Source: Azorinus chamasolen
Lineage: Eukaryota; Mollusca; Bivalvia; Cardiida; Solecurtidae
Reading direction: 5' to 3'
DNA: 64,000 nucleotides
Assembly: GCA_963576725.1 (NCBI GenBank)
Contig: OY755240.1
Span: 57,226,633-57,290,632 of the forward strand
Positions 54,470 through 64,000 of this stretch are shown here, piece by piece. Each line of letters opens with the position of its first letter. The stretch's first letter is position 1. A program made the translations under genes and the position numbers. The notes below the pieces were generated by a model. It was given only the letters and a program-made list of their open reading frames with translations. It was not told where the DNA came from and made no database searches.

Positions 54470-54745
54470 CTGTTTATCAAACATCATTTTTATGAAACAT
54501 TCTGTGTTTATGTTAACTCTTCCAGTGCCAATGTCGAACCTGTAATTACCTATGCAAACAGTATGGGTCCAGATGAGACGTCAATTAGCTCAGTGTCTTA
54601 TCAGGATCCAAATTGTTTGTTTCTATGTCTGTGTTTTGAAACAAATATGAAAAACCGCAGTTTGCGAACATTCGGTGGCGTTGGCCAATCCGAGTTGGTT
54701 ATTCGTGACGACTGGATTATTGCCGCCAAAATGAGACCCTCGTGA
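54470..54745. mobile_element. Dispersed palindromic repeat (family C)
   Basis: AATTACCTATGCAAACAGT, GGTCCAGATGAGACG and CTTATCAGGATCCAAATTG form the core, which also occurs inverted at about 9040-9260 together with the outer parts (GCGAACATTCGGTGGCG-like and GCCGCCAAA). Confidence 0.65.
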
Positions 54746-54995
54746 AGAACATTTGATTGGCTGACTATCGTTTCTGACAGCTTAAACCATTTGACTCAGC
54801 ATATGGACATTACTCAGTGGGGTATCCCTTATTTGAATTTAGTAGGCGGTTAAAATCTGTTTAAGGCTGCCATAAAGTTAATGGCATTGTTTTATTAAAA
54901 CACACTGGCTTTGCAGATGCTCCGCGCAGTCTCTTTCATGACGACCTGTCGTAATGCAATCTAGTATGTCAGACTATAGAGATAGATTGATACAT

Positions 54996-55220
54996 TTAAC
55001 TCTTTACTACATACACACGACTTTCTACGTGACCGCAAGCAGAATAGACCCAGGTCCGACGGCTCCTATAGAAGCCGTCATATCAGTGTCTACTCTGTCG
55101 GCTCATGGCATTATACAGATATGATTCTATTGCTTCTGCCATGGAAAACTTCCTGTATGCAATCCAATTAATATTCACGATGTTATTATGTTTTACGTAA
55201 ATATTAATAAAGTAAAGATA
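54996..55220. mobile_element. MITE, TTAACCCTTTACTCC family, diverged
   Basis: TTAACTCTTTACTACATACA at the left, a core CGACGGCTCCTATAGAAGCC, and AATATTAATAAAGTAAAG at the right. Confidence 0.7.
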
Positions 55221-55563
55221 CGGATACTGGTGACAAGGTCTGTGAAACCTTTGGATAAAATATATTATCTTAATCCAAACATTATATTAAATAAACATTA
55301 TGAACCACAGGACAAGGGCTAAATGTACATGTTCAATTCGTACGACAATGTACGAGAGATATTTACACATAGTCCTGTGCGTATTGCATAGCTGTAGTCT
55401 AATGGATTGCGCAGTCCTGCAGTAACGCCTGACAGCTCACAAACTCCTCTGTTTCACTCCACTAAACATTCATAATTATAGGTTAGAAAAGCTGATTCTT
55501 TTGGAACTTGCATATTTTTTATTCAGGTTAAAGTGGTAATGTAGGTAGTTGTACATGCACATC

Positions 55564-55660
55564 ATGGTTTTTGGACCAGCACTTCGCGCACATGTTTTGC
55601 TTGTTATGTTTTGGAGTTATTTTGATATATCTGATGGAGCATCCGATTACAATGTCTCGG
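55564..55660 (+). CDS. EGF/ApeC secreted protein, exon 1 (signal peptide)
   Basis: The first ATG gives MVFGPALRAHVLLVMFWSYF, a plausible signal peptide, followed by DISDGASDYNVS. The exon ends at CTCGG|GTAAGT after the first base of a codon (phase 1). The link to exon 2 rests on matching phase, order and the secretory nature of both; the intron of 3.8 kb carries a TATC microsatellite and a hairpin repeat. A start at the later Met would shorten the leader. Confidence 0.6.
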
Positions 55661-55899
55661 GTAAGTAAACTCATTGTTTATTTAGTTTACAATATGCTTA
55701 ATAATCAACATAATTCAGTGATATTTTCTTGTTTGAGATTTAAGTTTCAATTTATTGCACACAGCTTAAACTTAGTCGTTCATATAAAATTGCGCATGGA
55801 AACATGTAAATGTATCTGCAAACTTTCATCATTTCCCTAATATAAACGCTAATTGAGCAACACTGTTTGCCTATGGAATTATATAAATCTGATCATACA

Positions 55900-57940
55900 T
55901 TTGTTTTTAAAGGCAAGAAATCGTTGAAATACTTTTAATTGTGAAAAAGAAGTTAATGAAGACTAATTCACACATAAGTGTTCATTAGGGGAATGGAAAC
56001 ATTTAATGAACACGGTAGATCTATCAATTATTTAAATTGCGTGTACCAGCACACTCATCTAGACAGAGAGTAATTTTATATTTCGGTGACGTGATCATAA
56101 AATAAAGTTTCCATTATTCTTGTCTAAGCTCATATAATCGAATACCATGTACAACTCGTGAAACAACCGTTCATTATTCCACTCAACTTAAAAAAGAAAA
56201 TACTACTAGTAATTATTTCTTCGTTTCATCCAATTAATTCATTTTCTTGAACGTTGTCTATATTGTCATTCGCTATATATTTGGTACATGTAAGTCTGTT
56301 TACCTATCGTGTTGTTTGATTGCTTGTTATTAAATTTAAACATTTTACTTATAGTATTTGCATTGTTTCATATATTTTAGAATGCAATATAAACAGGGTT
56401 TTTTTATGGGGAACCCTATGATATTTGCTTAATTGAAAAACAGAAAGAAAATAGCTACAGTTAACCGACTCTAAACCGGAATTCTAGTAAGGAAGACTGT
56501 AGATTTTAGGCAGATGGCTGCTCAATGCAGGGTGAAAGGCATGCCGAAAGAGCTTTCTGAGTTTTAAGCACCTTGCTTTAAGCTGCTACCTGTCACCAAG
56601 ATCGATTTTATACTAACTTGAACGAATAATTTATCGTTCGGGTAAGACGAGTGTATGTGTGTTAAAGGAAATAATGTATTACAACCAAACTACCATACTC
56701 AATCAAGCAATCAATCAATTATTGCACCCAACATTATAAAATACTCAAAACAATCATACTGTATACACATCAGTAAATACATTTTACTATGGAACTGTCC
56801 ATGAACAGAACAAATAAAAATGATGACATATAAAGATGATGACATATATAGAATTTGCAATTTGTGTCAGTTGGTTATTGACAATAATATCCTTTTAAAC
56901 ATTTATTTCTTAAATACTAATGTAAAATGGAATTCGTGCTATATAATATTCATATTACATTGTATACATTTTCGTTCGTCTCTACTAGTCTTAGTGTATC
57001 GATGAAAATGAGGTGAGGAAAGTCTAACTTTTTTTAGTGAAAGTCTAAAGTTTTCTCCTTAGTGAAGTCCAAATAAGTGTCTGGTTTTGTTGCATTATTC
57101 ATATTAGAGTACCATGTTTGTTAATAAATTTCAAGAACTCTTGTTTTTATATTGTGAATTTTAATTCATCCCAATATTTGACATGCCGATAGAGTGATGT
57201 TAATAACTATCATTATACTGCAAAGTAATATTTTCGATTTTAATTGGTTAATTAGCCATGTATAAAGAGTCGTGTATCCCTCAAAATTATGATGTATATA
57301 CGGAGTCATTAGCAACAATGGAAATTCCCCCGTCGAGGGCGTTGCTTCATTGCTACAGCAAATGCCGCTCTCAATTGAAATAGCAAGAGTTTGGGACGGA
57401 ATAAAGTTATCCATTGAGAAACAATTTTGTTTTAGTGTAAAAACAGTGTAAAAGAAGCTGATACATGGCGAATATTTTATTCTGCTCTGATGCTGCAACT
57501 CTCGTCAAAGTGCTTGTGCACGTACCGATTAGCCCCCAAACCTCCGCTTTTATAAAGACAATCCACACCCATTTCGATTCAGATTTTATTAATGCACATG
57601 TACAGTACACGTACCTGAAAATTGAAGTATAGCTGCTCCTTCTAATGTCCATTTTTTGAGTATTATAAAAACGTCATTTTGACGTCATCCAAATGACATC
57701 GGAATAGTGCCATTCCCTCAATTAAGTTTAACCGTTCACATGCTGAAAAATAGTGTCTGCTTAATCTCTAATCTGCTGAAAGTTTTTCTAACGTCTGATT
57801 CTTTCCTATCCTTTGAGAAACATGCACTTGGAAGATCCCTTTCTATCCACAAATGTAATAAGCAGGTGTAATGTCGCAGAGTGATACAATCCCTTACCTT
57901 ACAGTATGAGGCTCCTGAGGGGAACGACGCCTACATTAAC
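55900..57940. other. Intronic AT-rich sequence with a half MITE at 56495-56620
   Basis: The half MITE shows AGGCAGATGGCTGCTCAATG and CTTGCTTTAAGCTGCTACCT, as in the other pogo-like MITEs. Minus-strand ORFs at 57166-57652 have no recognisable domain. Confidence 0.5.
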
Positions 57941-58001
57941 AACGCTATTTAACTACTGCAAATGTTAAACTTTGCAGTTTAATAAAATCGTTATACAGAC
58001 T

Positions 58002-58119
58002 ATTGGCGGGGTATCGGAATTTTTATTCCCTGTTGGGGAAAATAATGTAGCCCTCACCTAACACATCGGGCAACATGATTTTCCTCAGCAGGGAATAAAT
58101 ACTCGGATACCCCGCCAAT
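58002..58119. repeat. 118-bp hairpin
   Basis: ATTGGCGGGGTATC at the left and GATACCCCGCCAAT at the right are exact complements; further in, TTTATTCCCTG and CAGGGAATAAA, then GGGGAAAAT and ATTTTCCTC also pair. Probably a small foldback MITE in intron 1. Confidence 0.85.
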
Positions 58120-58718
58120 GATAACTAATAGTATCCCCGAAGACTTCATGTAACATAGGACAGTTGCAAGCGTCATTAAACAGTAAAGTCGCGCTAATAC
58201 GACGACTCAAAATAAGTCTATTTCTGGCGTTTTAAAATAGGTGTAACTTAACCCTTCTCTTGCTGAATTTTAAAATATATTTATCCTTCTTTACCCATCC
58301 CTTGTTGTATAATTACGTATATTTCGCTGTGGAATCACTGCTGTGGAGTTCTTCAGAGCTACATATGAACGTGTGTACTCAAGTATTAGAATCATCGTTT
58401 TTCCACCAAACCTTATGATGTGACCACTCCTTAGAATCGTCATCAAAGAGGATATGTTTACTAAATGTAACGCCTGGTATAGTGTGGACTTTCGCCATTA
58501 AAAGATTGGCAACGTCTACATATTTATCTAAGTACATGTATTGCATTTTATTGCATTCTCTATTTCCTGCCACTCCCGTTTTTGGCGCGTCGCATCCTTT
58601 TCCGGCAAACTTAATTTAAATTATCGCATACCCTTCAACTTATTGATATACACTGTAGCTAAAGTTAGTAGGAGGCGATTGGTTCAAAAGGAAATATCAT
58701 TTTCTCTACTGAAACATC

Positions 58719-59093
<375 letters not shown>

Positions 59094-59476
59094 ACCCATG
59101 CAACCATCCATCCATCCATTCATCCATTCATCAATCCATTCACCCAATAACCAACCCACCCTCACAATGACCTACTCACACACCCACACACCCACACATC
59201 AACCCAAACCCAAATCTCACCAATTGTACTCTGCAGTAAGCGGCCACCTGTCTTAAATACATATATTCCTATCAATACATTAATTCTTCATTACTAAATG
59301 TTCTTAGTATTGCGTTTAATGTACAAATATTTAAGTGTCATGACTGCTGATTGATATGACCATTTTGTAAACGATAAACTATAAATCTGTGTCATTGTAC
59401 TTTACCAAGGAAGGGATTGAAATTATGTGTGTGATCAACCATTTACCTGAACATTGATAGTGTCCTCTCGTTTCAG

Positions 59477-59581
59477 ACTGTAACTGGATCAAGTGCTACA
59501 ATTTTGGGACTGTCATCGAACAAGACCAACGCTGTGTATGTCAGTGTCTGGCTGGATTCTCCGGAATACTATGCGAATACG
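59477..59581 (+). CDS. EGF/ApeC secreted protein, exon 2 (EGF-like domain)
   Basis: 105 nt between TTTCAG and G|GTAACC, phase 1 at both ends. It encodes one EGF-like module: DCNWIKCYNFGTVIEQ, then RCVCQCLAGFSGILCEY, with six cysteines and the C-x-C-x8-C ending. Symmetric phase 1 exons are typical of shuffled extracellular modules. Confidence 0.82.
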
Positions 59582-59726
59582 GTAACCGATTAATAAACTC
59601 GAATGCCAATATATTTGAAAATGTCTCATCAGGCGAAATTGAAACAATGTGAATATGTACAAACAGTATGGCAATACAAAAAACAAACCAATATAATTCT
59701 TATATATTTACGTACATTTGTTTCAG

Positions 59727-60050
59727 GAATGATGCCAAGTAGTTGGCCCGATGGACTTTACGCTTTGCTCATGCCGTCAACTGGATGTCCCGAGGACAAA
59801 CTCTACGGCTGGAGTCCAGGTCATATCAATATCACTACTCTGCAACCGATGGAAATATGGACTAAGCATAATAAAGCAATGGCTTTAGTTCCATTATCGG
59901 AAACACCTTCGAAACTGGCCGGACCGTTGGGAAGCTACACAATACAGTTTAACTTTTGTTTTAAACATGCAGGGTGGCCATTACAACAGGAAACTAGTTG
60001 GCCAACACCAGGAGTCAGCGTTTTCGGAGTTCATGATGGATGTCCAGAAG
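59727..60050 (+). CDS. EGF/ApeC secreted protein, exon 3 (ApeC domain, first part)
   Basis: 324 nt between TTTCAG and G|GTAAAA, phase 1 at both ends, open throughout. Text includes SWPDGLYALLMPSTGCP, YGWSPGHINITTLQP, YTIQFNFCFKH, SWPTPGVSVFG and DGCPEG. The pattern W-P-x-G-x-Y...GCP...FC-x-K...W-P...GCP-x-G is that of the ApeC (apextrin C-terminal) domain, found in secreted invertebrate proteins thought to bind microbial surfaces. The usual Cys after the second WP-x-G-x-Y is not present here. The second half of the domain should lie on a later exon that was not found up to 64000. Confidence 0.78.
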
Positions 60051-60712
60051 GTAAAACAAGCAACAATTTAAATGACAACACACGCTTTTTGTTTTGTTGG
60101 TAGCAAGCCTTTGATAATTCTAGACTGTGTACAGTCCGAATTTTGGTCTTGAAAAATCTGTTAAGGCATATGAAGATCGTTTGATCACTGGTATCCTGTT
60201 CGGCATGTTGACAAATCTTATATATAAATTGTAGCACCAGTTTGTTGGTATTGTAAAAATTATCACTTATTTATTAATAATACATGTATGTATTGTAATT
60301 ATAACATTATTTATTTGTAATAATTTATCATACGTATATTTAATCGTTTTTGACATTATTATTACAGAGATTTTATTTATACCTTTTTCCTTCTTAAATG
60401 ATGAAGCAAATACCAACGATAATATGTAATAGGCCATTGGATGAAGATGATGAAGATATTATTATTGTTGTTGTTATTTGAAATGATGATGATGATGATG
60501 CCTAAAATCTGAGCTATTGGAAAGGCTATTTACCCCTTTAAACTCTAGTCAGCTTATATACGCTACTTAAAATAAGTATGTATACCTATATAGAGTGCAC
60601 TATTGAGTACACTGGTCCTATATGCTATGTAGATCTTAGATCTTAAGATCTTATTTGTCTGGTGACACCGGTCACATCGCATGCCTTTCGTATACGATCA
60701 TTTAGCCTTCTT
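60051..60712. other. AT-rich interval, probably intron
   Basis: Contains a short (GATGAT)n/TTATTG microsatellite at about 60438-60502. Nothing else recognised. Confidence 0.5.
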
Positions 60713-60948
60713 TTAACCCTTTACTCCATGAATACGTTTTTCTACACCTTTGCAAACAGATTATACCCAGAACATAGCCGTCTGATCAGAGTCTGCTCTG
60801 TTTGCTCACGAAATTATACAGATCTGATTGTACAGTTTCTGTCATTGCCAAATTTTACTGTGACCATGTGTTATTATAACAAATTAATCCAGTTAATATT
60901 CATTGGGTCTTTATGTCTTACATGAATATTCATGACGGAAAGGGTTAA
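60713..60948. mobile_element. MITE, TTAACCCTTTACTCC family, best-preserved ends
   Basis: TTAACCCTTTACTCCATGAA at the left and TTCATGACGGAAAGGGTTAA at the right. Interior: TTTGCAAACAGATTATACCC, then AGCCGTCTGATCAGAGTC. Confidence 0.88.
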
Positions 60949-62007
60949 GTGGTAGCAATAGAGGAGGGGAACAATGTCGTAAATTCATACTGTACTCAGT
61001 TTGACGAAACCACTTTTCGTTTATTATGTTATATCAGTTTGACGAACCGGTAGTTTGACGAAACTGTATGACTGCCAACTCACTGGAGAATTGTGAAACA
61101 ACTGCTTAAATATACCAACCTATTTCGGAGTCTTGCACGTCTATATTTATATGGGGGATTTGCCTGTACATGTAGCATCTATTTTAAGAACAGAAATTTC
61201 GACAGCATTCGAATATAAGAGTAAATATGACTTTCTGTTTAATATGGCATTTTGACTGAACTCTGAGAAGTTTATAGAAAAGGGTCTGTATAACAGAATG
61301 CCTAACATTTGGTGTGGTTAGGTCAATATGGATCGATTGCATGGAATTCAGCTTGCGAAGTACAATTGTACTAATTATAATAAGAATGGTATCTTGAAAT
61401 AACTACAAGGTCTTAAGAATGACCCCAGGAATTTCATCACATTAGCTGACTGTGTCGTGATTTTGTACATCAAGTTTGGCCACGTGTAGAGTCATTGTAA
61501 AAGGCTGTATGCCAGTCTAGGTATTAACTAATGAAAGCACAGATCACTACAAAATACTAATGGGTCATATGCAAATTACAACGTAACATAGTTCCTGATT
61601 GGTGGAAAACTAGAACAAGAATGAAAATAGACAGCTAGCCCCTGAAAAACTATGTATTAAATATCACATATATATCTGCAAGGGTATAGAAAAAGTCATG
61701 AAAAGTGAATCGTTACTAAAATTGTCTAAGTCTTACTGATTTAAATTCCGTAATATATCAATGTTACTCATAAACTCAAACTGCATCTGTAACCCGTTAT
61801 AAAAAAAGATACATACTAAATATCTGCAGGGTGTAGAAAAATTCCGCTGGCGAACTGAAGTGTGACTGACTGGTTGACGGAGGAATCGACGGACGGACGA
61901 ACGGTGTGCAAACCTTTAACTCCCTTCGGCGTTGCCGTTCGGGAACTAATTATAAGATAAGCATTTATGCCGATTGAGGAACATTTAGATATACAATGCT
62001 ATGCTAG
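60949..62007. other. Interval without genes
   Basis: Has a short CGGACGGACGAACGG stretch at about 61888-61903 like that at 53690. No ORF of interest. Confidence 0.5.
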
Positions 62008-62243
62008 TAACCCGTTACTCCATAAGTACGTCTTTCCAAACCTTTGCAAAGTAAAATCGGACTAGACCGCTCCTACAAGATACGTCTGATAAAGGTCTGC
62101 TCTGTTGGGCCATGATACACTATACATTCTGCAGCTTGTGCCATGACCAAAACTCCCTGCATCTATGTGCTATTATTACTTAATCCAGTTAAAATCATGA
62201 TGGCATTATTTCTGACATGACTATTCATGTAATAAGGGGTTAA
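62008..62243. mobile_element. MITE, TTAACCCTTTACTCC family
   Basis: TAACCCGTTACTCCATAAGT at the left and ACTATTCATGTAATAAGGGG then TTAA at the right, with a GACCGCTCCTACAAGATACG core. Confidence 0.8.
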
Positions 62244-62349
62244 AATGTTTGGAGGGAAGAAGAAGCAGTGTACACTAGTTATACAGACAATTAGTTTAGT
62301 TCAGTTTCATTAATTGTGCAACATACATCAAGACACTACGTTTCAAAAT

Positions 62350-63207
62350 AGAGTAAAACCTTTTTAAACCGGGCGTTCAAGTTAGTATAAATATCGGTCT
62401 TGGAGACAGGTGGCAGCTTATTGCAGGGAGAAAGTCATGCAGAAATCTCATTAAGGAGCCCGTACTTCATTCTCAGTGTTGTTATATTTTCTTTTTCATT
62501 AGTGTTGGTGTTATTAGTTTTGAAAATTGAATGCTGCTTAAGCTGGTGTAAGGGGATATGAATAGTGTTGCACTTTTAATTACTACTCATGAACATACTC
62601 AATAAACCTACTCTGCAATTTTCGCTTTTCGCATTGCTACTTATTCTTTCGAAGGATCTCCAACTTCCAAAATGTGTGTACTTTACAACAGCAGGTGATA
62701 AGTGCCTGTGTGGAGGCCGTAAAGAGTCGCACCGTACTTCATTTTCAGTGTTGTTATATTTTCTGATCCTTCGGCATCATTCATTTGATGTTATTAGTTT
62801 TGAAAATTTATTACTTCTTAGGTCAGTGCTAGGGGGCGTGCGTAGTGTTGCACTTTTGATTACTACAGTAAAACCTCTTTATAACGACCACTTAATGACA
62901 TAAAGTATTTTGTGTTAAAGGCAGGTGGCTGCTTAAAGCAAAGTGAAAGTAAAAAAGAGAACGCTCCATAAGGAGCCACCTTCCCTAAATACCAACTAAT
63001 TAACTCACTTTAGTGGTCGTTATAGAGAGGTTTTACTGTACTAATACACAGACTCAATAAAACATAGTCTGTAATGTTCTCTTTTCGCATTCGAAGGATC
63101 TCCCACTTCAAGTATGTATTTCACCCTGCATTAAGCAGCCGCCTACCGACAAGTATCTAAATTATTTTCTACTAGAATTCCGGTTAAGTAAGGTTTTACT
63201 ATATTGG
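62350..63207. mobile_element. Composite of nested and tandemly duplicated elements
   Basis: Outer ends AGTAAAACCTTTTTAAACCG and, complementing, CCGGTTAAGTAAGGTTTTAC belong to a pogo-like MITE with GGCAGCTTATTGCAGGG and CCCTGCATTAAGCAGCC inside. Between them a unit starting CGTACTTCATTCTCAGTGTT (62463) occurs again at 62733, each copy containing an inverted relative of the 120-bp element of 8798. The second copy is interrupted by the MITE at 62866-63038. Confidence 0.7.
62866..63038. mobile_element. Pogo-like MITE inserted in the 120-bp element family
   Basis: TA then CAGTAAAACCTCTTTATAAC ... TTATAGAGAGGTTTTACTG then TA. The host sequence on both sides continues into a TTGCACTTTTGATTACTAC / CAGACTCAATAAAAC unit. 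Confidence 0.9.
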
Positions 63208-63344
63208 AAATCAGATTTATAGGGCTAAATGGATAGGGCTGATACCATATGTAATGACTGAAATATGACAAAATTACGTATCTCCTATTAACTGTTAGAA
63301 GGTTTACTCATAGATTAAGAATATACATAGGGAATACTATACGT

Positions 63345-63474
63345 AGTGACGATATGAAGGATTGTACCACATGAATTGCTGTTTGGCCGTGGTATTCTCA
63401 CTGACCCAGGAGCGGCGAGTGATGACACCACGGAAAAACAACCACGACTGTGATACAACCCTTCATATTGTCAC
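63345..63474. repeat. 130-bp hairpin repeat
   Basis: AGTGACGATATGAAGGATTG pairs with CAACCCTTCATATTGTCAC, and GGCCGTGGTATTCTCACT with AGTGATGACACCACGG, around a short CCAGGAGCGGCG loop. Confidence 0.85.
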
Positions 63475-63883
63475 GTTGTGTAATATTCCGTTTATTATAT
63501 ACCTGTTTGAATAAAAGAACACATAAGAACATCAATAGTCTTATATTCTAACTCATTTTATTCAGAGACATTTCGTTACTAAACATAGACGCATTTCCGG
63601 TGCGTCACGGAAATTGACGGCTATTGCTATACATAAAAACTGTCTTGGACGGCATATTCATACATTGTAGCATTTTTTAATAATACTGTAGATCGTAGGT
63701 TTATTACTTTCGTTTGGATGTTATTGAATTGAAACGAGGATTGCATAAATTCATAAATCATATACACGCTAATTATATCTGTACGCTAATCGATACACAC
63801 TGTTGTTTACATTGCATTAATAAAGATAGACGCGTCTCCGGTGAGTCACACAAATTAGGGGATAACCGTTGCGTATTTGAAGA

Positions 63884-64000
63884 TTTGCAGCAGTATATCG
63901 GTGGTTTATATGTCGCAAATTTAGTTTTACATGCGACGCGTTAGCGGAGCATGTAAAACGATTATTTGCGACATATAAACCACCGATATACTGCTGCAAA
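63884..64000. repeat. Near-perfect palindrome running off the window end
   Basis: The left arm from TTTGCAGCAGTATATCGG to GTCGCAAAT is matched exactly by the right arm ending at 64000. An inner pair, GTTTTACATGC and GCATGTAAAAC, surrounds GACGCGTTAGCGGA. The right edge is the window edge, so the true extent is unknown. Confidence 0.9.

Overview
The window looks like nuclear DNA from a bivalve mollusc. It is AT-rich, its genes are split by introns, it is packed with satellites and nested transposons, and its two recognisable host genes belong to families expanded in molluscs (a relaxin/GRL101-type receptor and an EGF plus ApeC secreted protein). The assignment is inference; no species is claimed.

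Layout. 6-4293: satellite with a 1,672-bp higher-order period built from about 294-bp monomers. 4.3-9.4 kb: gene-free DNA with palindromic MITEs, one inserted in another, and a block (6750-8650) that recurs at 34.8-36.1 kb. 9742-14782 (minus): three exons of an LDLa/LRR/7TM receptor, the 5' one damaged. A roughly 160-bp satellite rich in nuclear-receptor half-sites (11.7-13.0 kb) lies in its intron. 15.5-18.5 kb (plus): a decayed Ty3/Gypsy element with an exact tRNA-Pro primer-binding site, butting directly onto a decayed DIRS-like element (minus, to 19.5 kb). 19.5-21.35 kb: a roughly 360-bp tandem array carrying an RFX X-box and an octamer motif per unit. 21.4-28.7 kb: mostly non-coding, with a TIR element, a broken DUF3504-like exon and a tRNA-derived SINE. 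28.7-32.9 kb (minus): an almost complete CR1/L2-like LINE with minisatellites in its 3' UTR.

36.1-49.5 kb: a second, decayed Gypsy element (minus). Its pol region is split by a 10.8-kb foldback element (37247-48058). Both arms of that element consist of tandem 93-bp monomers, joined head to head at 42087 with a 1-bp spacer and ending in nearly identical tips. Another 2.3-kb insertion sits in the short arm. This three-level nest is the most unusual object in the window.

49.5-64 kb: an internally deleted mariner, a Tc1 fragment, several MITE families, three phase-1 exons of the EGF/ApeC gene (55564-60050, plus) with a TATC microsatellite in its first intron, and long hairpins, one running off the window edge.

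The two host genes show no functional link. Most of the sequence is explained by mobile DNA and satellites.
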